Shown here: in pieces, positions 5,800 through 10,583 of the stretch | Numbering within the stretch: position 1 is the stretch's first letter | Layout of the letters: each line of letters opens with the position of its first letter | Assembly: GCA_016282215.1 (NCBI GenBank) | Contig: JAEEKC010000204.1 | Location: 1-10,583, forward strand | Length of the DNA: 10,583 nucleotides | Source of the DNA: Lachnospiraceae bacterium | Lineage (GTDB): Bacteria; Bacillota; Clostridia; Lachnospirales; Lachnospiraceae | Direction: 5' to 3' | Translations under genes and position numbers: made by a program | The notes under the pieces: generated by a model | Seen by the model: the letters and a program-made list of their open reading frames with translations, nothing else | What the model was told of the DNA's origin: nothing | Databases searched by the model: none

Positions 5800-7956
5800 T
5801 TATATTGATTCCCCGGCCATCGCCAGAAACGCCCCCTCTTCTATGATCGGAATGCCGAGCTCTTTTGCCTTCTTGTTCTTTCCCGACATTGATGTGATGT
5901 CATTGTTGATCAGGTAATCCGTTTTACCTGTAACAGAGCCGGTTACCTTGCCGCCCTTACTCTCGATCATGGCTTTGAGTTCATCTCTGTTCGCAAAATG
6001 ATGCACGCTGCCGGTCACCACAAAAGTTTTTCCATAGATCTCAGACTTTTCGCCGTCATCTGCCAAAACCTGCGGCACTTCGATCTCAAGTTCTGCAAGA
6101 AGCCTGTCCAGCTTTTCGTTATGTTCCTGATCCGCAAAATATTCTACGATGCTGTTCGCCAAAACCTCTCCGATCTTATCGATCGATGAAAGCTCTTCCA
6201 CGCTTGCTTTCCGCAGCGCATTTATATCATAATCAAAATGCTTGCTCAAAAGCTTTGCATTTGCCTCACCGATCCCGGCAATACCCAGTGCAAAGACAAC
6301 GCGGTACATAGCTGTCTTGCGGGATGCATCGATGCCGGCGATCAGATTTTCATAGGACTTTTCACCAAAGCCCTCTAATTTACAAATTTCATCTTTATGC
6401 TGTGATAAATGATACAGATCCGCAAATTCCCGACTGCGCAGATAACCGAGAGAAATGAATTTCTCCAAAGTCTTTTCCGATAAGCCATCGATATTCATGG
6501 CATTGCGACTGACAAACTGCGTATAACCCATGATCGCCTTGGCAGGACAGTCCGGATTGATACAGTACAGGACTTCGGTTGTATCTGCAATAGTTTCCCC
6601 GAATTCGTCCTTATCATCGTTCCGATAAAATTCGGCGATCTGGTTTTGATCTTCCTGATCTACAGCAGTTTCTCCCTGAGGGGCGTCTGTTTCAGCGATT
6701 TCTTCAGCATTCTTGACCCTTCCCCCGGTTGCCTCTCCCGCAGACACGATTTTGGTTCTGCCTCCGCAGGCCGGACAGGTATCGGGTATTTCCATCTTGC
6801 CGCTCTTCGTCAGGTTCTCCGCGATCTGCGGAATGATCATATTCGCTTTATATACCGTGATCCGGTCACCAATCCCGAGATGAAGCGCTTTCATAATACT
6901 GATATTATGCACGCTGGCCCTGCTGACCGTCGTGCCCTCTAACTCAACCGGATCAAAGATCGCCACAGGATTGATCAGGCCGGTACGGGATGGACTCCAT
7001 TCAATTTCACGCAGTGTCGTCTCTGCCAGTTCATCCGCCCATTTAAAAGCGATGGAATCCCTGGGGAATTTTGCAGTCCTGCCAAGGGATGCCGAATAAG
7101 CCAGATCACAATAGGTTAGGACCAGTCCGTCAGACGGGATATCAAAATGCTCGATCGTTTTTGCAAAATACTCGATCCGGTCAAGGATATTATCACGGTT
7201 TACCCTGTGATATTCCACGACGTCAAATCCCTGCTGCCGCAGGAACTCAAATTGCTGCTGCCTGTCATTTCCGTAATCCGCATTTTTACCATCTGTACCA
7301 CCCTGTGCATCGGATATCACAAAGGAAAATGCATAAAAAGAAACCTGCCGTTTCGCTGTGATCGCGCTGTCTAACTGCCGAACGGAACCGCTGCAAAGAT
7401 TTCTCGGATTCTTATATCTTGCTTCTTCCTCCGGGATCTCGGCATTGATCTTGTTAAATACAGAATATGGAATAACCGCTTCTCCGCGCAGCACCAGCCT
7501 GCCCTGATACGGGATCCGCATCGGCAGATTGACAAAGGTTTTTGCATTGGGCGTAATGACCTCGCCGATCTCACCGTTACCTCTGGTCACCGCCTTTTGC
7601 AGCGTGCCCCCTTCATAGGTCAGCACGATCGTCAGACCGTCCAGTTTCCAGGACAGCAGCCCTTCCTTGTCACCAAGCCAGTCCGCCAGTTCTTCCCTGC
7701 TCTTTGTTTTTGCCAGAGAAAGCATGGGTCGCTCATGTGCCTCTTTCGGCAGTTCATCCACTGCCTCGTAGCCCACGGTTTGTGTCGGGCTTCCGGCCAG
7801 GATCATACCTGTTTCCGTTTCCAGTGCAACAAGCTCATCATATAATTTATCATATTCGTGATCGCTCATGATCTCGCGGTCTTCTGCATAATATGCTTTC
7901 GAGGCCCGGTTTAAGATCTCGATCAGTTCCTTCATCCGACTTTGTTGATCCATCAT
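5800..7956 (-). CDS. ligA: NAD-dependent DNA ligase with an acidic insertion in its zinc finger
   Basis: LigA seals nicks in double-stranded DNA using NAD+, in replication and repair. Counting from the ATG at 7956 (718 residues): an N-terminal Ia-type region with YYAEDREIMSDHEYDKLYDEL binds NAD; Lys104 in SWKLDG is the adenylated lysine; RGNGEIGEVIT and the RGEAVIPY motif follow; then an OB fold, a four-cysteine zinc finger, helix-hairpin-helix repeats (GLSEKTLEKF through GIAGIGEANAKLL) and a C-terminal BRCT domain (about 640-718). The zinc finger is odd: its cysteine pairs, C394/C397 and C465/C470, are split by a gap of 67 residues instead of roughly 15, filled with a polar, acidic stretch (404-461). 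SWKLDGLT replaces the common EPKxDG form, so this is a divergent branch. The start is uncertain by one or two codons: TTG 7959, ATG 7956 and ATG 7953 are consecutive; ATG 7956 is best spaced from GGGTGA. It sits about 18 nt after the SDR stop, suggesting coupled translation. Confidence 0.95.
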   Translation of the reverse strand: MMDQQSRMKELIEILNRASKAYYAEDREIMSDHEYDKLYDELVALETETGMILAGSPTQTVGYEAVDELPKEAHERPMLSLAKTKSREELADWLGDKEGLLSWKLDGLTIVLTYEGGTLQKAVTRGNGEIGEVITPNAKTFVNLPMRIPYQGRLVLRGEAVIPYSVFNKINAEIPEEEARYKNPRNLCSGSVRQLDSAITAKRQVSFYAFSFVISDAQGGTDGKNADYGNDRQQQFEFLRQQGFDVVEYHRVNRDNILDRIEYFAKTIEHFDIPSDGLVLTYCDLAYSASLGRTAKFPRDSIAFKWADELAETTLREIEWSPSRTGLINPVAIFDPVELEGTTVSRASVHNISIMKALHLGIGDRITVYKANMIIPQIAENLTKSGKMEIPDTCPACGGRTKIVSAGEATGGRVKNAEEIAETDAPQGETAVDQEDQNQIAEFYRNDDKDEFGETIADTTEVLYCINPDCPAKAIMGYTQFVSRNAMNIDGLSEKTLEKFISLGYLRSREFADLYHLSQHKDEICKLEGFGEKSYENLIAGIDASRKTAMYRVVFALGIAGIGEANAKLLSKHFDYDINALRKASVEELSSIDKIGEVLANSIVEYFADQEHNEKLDRLLAELEIEVPQVLADDGEKSEIYGKTFVVTGSVHHFANRDELKAMIESKGGKVTGSVTGKTDYLINNDITSMSGKNKKAKELGIPIIEEGAFLAMAGESI

Positions 7957-7974
7957 CAAAATTCACCCATTCAT

Positions 7975-8853
7975 CTATTCTAAATACAAACTTTTTATGA
8001 TCTTTTCCCGAAGCGCATCCGGCATGAATTTCACTGCCAGCCAAAACAGTTTATACTTCCATCCGATGACAACCCTTGCCGGCGGATGCGGCATCTGCGA
8101 CAGGCGATATACCTGCCTTGCAGAAAGCATCGGTGAATCTCCGTGTTTCTCATCATTTGCCATGATCCCGACTGCATGCCTAACCGTTTCATTGTAAACG
8201 GAGCCCTCCTTTTCATACAGCCTGCGGTTTTGCGTGAAACTTGTTTTGGTATCCCCCGGCTCCAATATGCTGACTCTGACACCATACGACTGACACTCCA
8301 TCCGCATCGCATCCGAAAGCGCCTCCAGCGCATATTTCGTCGCACTGTAATGTGCCTGCATGGGGATAGCTACCTTACCGCCAAAGGATCCCACAATACA
8401 GATAAACCCATCCCTGTGTCTCCTCATTTTGGGCAAAAGTGCGCGGCATACATGAAGAACGCCGAAATAATTTATCTCCATCTGCTGCCTGACAAGGGAC
8501 GTCGGCACATCTTCCACCGAACCTGCGATTCCCATGCCCGCAGATAAAACAGCGATATCAAATCCACCGGCCTTTTTGACAAAATCAAAAACCGCCTCTT
8601 CATCTGTCACATCCAGTCTCTCCATGGTAAGACTGCCGCCGCTGTGATATCTTTTCATGCCATCTTTGCAATGCCGTGACACGCCGGTTACCGTATATCC
8701 TTTTTTAGCAAAAAGTTCGGCACAGGCTTTCCCGATCCCGCTGGAGGCTCCGGTCACCAGTACCGATTTACTTCGCATAGATTTGTTTTGCAAAGATCTA
8801 TTTTTCATGGAATTGTTCTTACCGAGTTCCCTTCTATCTTTCTCATTTCTCAT
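7975..8853 (-). CDS. Short-chain dehydrogenase/reductase (SDR family), substrate unknown
   Basis: The 292-residue protein is a classical SDR, an NAD(P)-dependent oxidoreductase with a Rossmann fold. The cofactor motif TGASSGIG is at 34-41, an acidic residue after the fourth strand is Asp81 (LDVTD), and the catalytic tetrad is N128 (INYFG), S156 (IVGSFGG), Y169 and K173 (YSATK), followed by the PG motif at 199-200. The usual NNAG stretch reads LSAG. The C-terminal segment YKLFWLAVKFMPDALREKI is typical of a subgroup of such oxidoreductases that may lie close to a membrane. Before the Rossmann fold there is an unusual basic extension of about 30 residues made of a degenerate five-residue repeat (residues 12-31). 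The start at 8853 is preferred because AGGA lies about eight bases upstream; ATGs at 8808 and 8778, within the repeat, have weak or no site. It lies 23 nt after the GGDEF gene and just before ligA. Nothing nearby identifies the substrate. Confidence 0.88.
   Translation of the reverse strand: MRNEKDRRELGKNNSMKNRSLQNKSMRSKSVLVTGASSGIGKACAELFAKKGYTVTGVSRHCKDGMKRYHSGGSLTMERLDVTDEEAVFDFVKKAGGFDIAVLSAGMGIAGSVEDVPTSLVRQQMEINYFGVLHVCRALLPKMRRHRDGFICIVGSFGGKVAIPMQAHYSATKYALEALSDAMRMECQSYGVRVSILEPGDTKTSFTQNRRLYEKEGSVYNETVRHAVGIMANDEKHGDSPMLSARQVYRLSQMPHPPARVVIGWKYKLFWLAVKFMPDALREKIIKSLYLE
8761..8820 (-). repeat. Degenerate 15-bp tandem repeat, four units, inside the SDR gene
   Basis: On the minus strand the 60 bp split into four in-frame 15-mers (8820-8806, 8805-8791, 8790-8776, 8775-8761) coding for KNNSM, KNRSL, QNKSM and RSKSV. 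Serine at position 4 and a hydrophobic residue at position 5 are kept throughout, and positions 1-3 are basic or Asn. The units are diverged at DNA level but clearly related, the pattern expected from old slippage or duplication. Confidence 0.65.
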
Positions 8854-8876
8854 GACTCATTTCCTGCCCGTCTTTA

Positions 8877-10001
8877 TCACTGCGTTCTCTTTTCCATGCA
8901 TACTTTATTTCTGCCGCTCCGCTTCGCTGCATACAGTTGCTTATCCGCCTCGCCCAATGTCTCCTCTAACGGTTTGCCATGCGCGCAAAAGGAAACGCCG
9001 GCTGAGATTGTGATGGACAATCCCGGATGTTCCTCCCACTGCATCTGTCCGATCTCTTTTCTGAGTTTATCAATCTTACGGAAAGCTTCCTTGTCATCCA
9101 TGGCCTTGAAAAAAATGACAAACTCCTCGCCACCAAACCGCGCCGCGATCTCGTCCTCCTGCCTGTCACAGAAATCCGACATCTTTTTTGCGATCTCCTT
9201 GAGCGCCACATCACCGAACAGATGACCGAAAGTATCATTGATCATCTTAAAATGATCAATATCAAACATGGCGATAAAATACCGCTTTCCGAAAAATGTC
9301 TTCATGGTCTCGAGATGCCAGAACAGTTCACGCCGGTTGTAAAGACCCGTCAGCTCGTCTTTTTTAGACAGCATTTCCAGTTTTCTGAGCAGATCTTCCC
9401 TGCCTTTACGCTCCGTCCTATATGCTTTCAGCACGATTGCCAGCGTCAGGCACATAAATGTTGACATCAGCACAAGCGAAATGATCACATCCGACACACG
9501 AGCGCCAAGGGACAGTTTCACGAGGATATCACTATGAATCCGCAGTAGCTCCGGCCCATCATCCATCATACAGTATGACAGGAAAATAACACATACATCC
9601 ACAATAAGCGATGTTACAAAGCAGACCACCCTGTCCCTGCCGTCCAGTACGGGTATGATCATAAAAAGCCCCGCCATCATATACAGCGGCATGCCGGAAT
9701 CGATCCCGCCGCAAGTAAAGAAAATGACCGGAATCAGAAAACAATTGATCAGAAAACAAAGCATCCGCCTTGCTAAAATGGTTTGGTGAAACCCATAATA
9801 GATGACCATGGTGATGGCAAACATAAGCGCTGCCAGTAAGATTGTGATCGTGGCAAACATGCCGATGTTTTCAAAAAAAGTCACAACAGCTGAGATCCCG
9901 ACCACAATAATGCCCAGGTTCAGGATCGACGCGAATATCTTTTCCTCCAGATCGCGATCGGAATTCATCTGCGATTTGATGATCTCAAAGAGTTTTATCA
10001 T
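8877..10001 (-). CDS. Membrane-anchored diguanylate cyclase (GGDEF domain)
   Basis: The 374-residue protein has about six transmembrane segments (roughly 24-43, 49-70, 78-96, 104-120, 124-144, 170-192) and a cytoplasmic GGDEF domain from about 205. The domain starts with the usual KKDELTGLYNRREL, carries FDIDHFKMINDTFGH (metal-binding Asp247), then the active-site signature GGEEF at 290-294, and ends with AxxDKQLYAAKRSGRNKV. This is an intact active site, so it should make cyclic di-GMP from two GTP. The inhibitory I-site (RxxD five residues before GGEEF) reads Q281-E-D-E284; an RxxD does occur at 280-283 but one residue out of register, so product inhibition may be weak. The membrane part does not match a sensor family I can name with certainty. 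The start ATG overlaps the tgt stop as ATGA, with GAGGG just upstream, so its translation is probably coupled to tgt. No EAL or PilZ protein is nearby. Confidence 0.92.
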   Translation of the reverse strand: MIKLFEIIKSQMNSDRDLEEKIFASILNLGIIVVGISAVVTFFENIGMFATITILLAALMFAITMVIYYGFHQTILARRMLCFLINCFLIPVIFFTCGGIDSGMPLYMMAGLFMIIPVLDGRDRVVCFVTSLIVDVCVIFLSYCMMDDGPELLRIHSDILVKLSLGARVSDVIISLVLMSTFMCLTLAIVLKAYRTERKGREDLLRKLEMLSKKDELTGLYNRRELFWHLETMKTFFGKRYFIAMFDIDHFKMINDTFGHLFGDVALKEIAKKMSDFCDRQEDEIAARFGGEEFVIFFKAMDDKEAFRKIDKLRKEIGQMQWEEHPGLSITISAGVSFCAHGKPLEETLGEADKQLYAAKRSGRNKVCMEKRTQ

Positions 10002-10583
10002 GTTTTTCCCTCACCCAAAGCCTGCAAAAATTCCCGTTTAAATGCCGCAAATCTCCCCTCATCCAGCGCCAGTCGGATTTCCTCCATCATATGATTATAA
10101 AAATACAGATTATGCAATACCAAAAGCCGCAGCCCTAACATCTCCCCTGCTTTGAGCAGGTGCCGGATATAGGCACGGCTGTAACGCCGGCAGGCCGGGC
10201 ATCCGCATCCCTCTTCGATCGGTCTGTCATCTTTTTCGTATTGCTTATTCATCAGGTTCAGTTTGCCGAAATGCGTATAGGCATGACCATGCCGCCCATT
10301 TCGCGATGGGTAGACGCAATCAAAAAAGTCAACGCCGCGCTCTACCGCCTCCAGGATATTTGCCGGTGTACCGACACCCATGAGGTAGGTCGGTTTATCT
10401 TTTGGCAGATGCGGCACAACTGCCTCGATCATCTCATACATCTGCTCATGGCTTTCACCCACGGCCAGACCACCGATGGCATAGCCCGGCAGATCCATCT
10501 CAGCGATCCGTTTTGCATGTTCAATCCTTATATCGGCATAAACAGCGCCCTGATTGATCCCGAAAAGCATCTGTCCGGGATTG
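9998..10583 (-). CDS. tgt: Queuine/preQ1 tRNA-guanine transglycosylase, C-terminal part
   Basis: The gene enters from the right edge and 194 residues are visible. Tgt exchanges the wobble guanine of GUN-anticodon tRNAs (Asp, Asn, His, Tyr) for preQ1, the first tRNA-bound step of queuosine synthesis in bacteria. The visible part begins just before the LFGINQG motif (family LFGIVQG), continues through YAIGGLAVGES and YLMGVGTP, then FFDCVYPSRNGRHGHAYT with the catalytic Asp in FDCV, and the zinc site CGCPACRRYSRAYIRHLL with the later histidine in VLHNLYFYN. The PSR and NGRHG variants of the usual PTR and NARNG are mild. An ATG at 10570 is internal, not the start: the frame is open upstream with residues fitting the family. 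The stop overlaps the GGDEF start by four bases. The common neighbour yajC is not downstream; queA may lie outside the window. Confidence 0.95.
   Translation of the reverse strand, partial: NPGQMLFGINQGAVYADIRIEHAKRIAEMDLPGYAIGGLAVGESHEQMYEMIEAVVPHLPKDKPTYLMGVGTPANILEAVERGVDFFDCVYPSRNGRHGHAYTHFGKLNLMNKQYEKDDRPIEEGCGCPACRRYSRAYIRHLLKAGEMLGLRLLVLHNLYFYNHMMEEIRLALDEGRFAAFKREFLQALGEGKT

Noticed and set aside
7957..7959. TTG as the start codon of ligA
   Set aside because: It is only a few bases from the GGGTGA site and is immediately followed by two ATG codons, of which 7956 has the better spacing.

Overview
The window looks like a chromosomal segment of an anaerobic, low-to-moderate GC Firmicute, most likely class Clostridia and probably Lachnospiraceae. 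This rests on the style of the proteins (the clostridial citrate synthase type, a divergent SWKLDG-type LigA, an ECF-S-like membrane sensor), strong AGGAGG/GAGG ribosome binding sites and sigma-A-type promoters. The family placement is inference. No phage, transposase, CRISPR array, rRNA or tRNA was found.

Layout. At the left edge (1-1040, minus) is the N-terminal part of a membrane sensor protein whose output domain lies outside the window. It is divergent from a citrate synthase gene (1299-2666, plus). The 258-bp space between them holds a good promoter for each direction and several short dyads. Citrate synthase converges on prfC (2802-4391, minus, release factor 3). The 135 bp between them holds a strong bidirectional terminator nested inside a larger inverted-repeat structure. 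Upstream of prfC is a 205-bp, repeat-rich, highly foldable spacer, and then a compact minus-strand gene run, read right to left: tgt (partial, right edge), a membrane GGDEF protein, a short-chain dehydrogenase (SDR), ligA and deoB.

The right-hand run is tightly packed: tgt and the GGDEF gene share an ATGA overlap, and the later gaps are 23, about 18 and 36 nt. It is therefore probably one transcription unit, but the functions are mixed: tRNA queuosine modification, cyclic-di-GMP signalling, an SDR of unknown substrate, DNA ligation, and pentose-phosphate isomerisation in nucleoside salvage. No common pathway is evident. It reads as a housekeeping operon with a signalling enzyme inserted.

I see no convincing undescribed multi-gene system. 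The points most worth a second look are: a 58-residue acidic insertion splitting the LigA zinc finger; a fourfold degenerate 15-bp tandem repeat coding for a basic N-terminal extension of the SDR; two structured intergenic elements with terminal inverted repeats (2671-2801 and 4430-4600); and the dyads in and next to the citrate synthase promoter.
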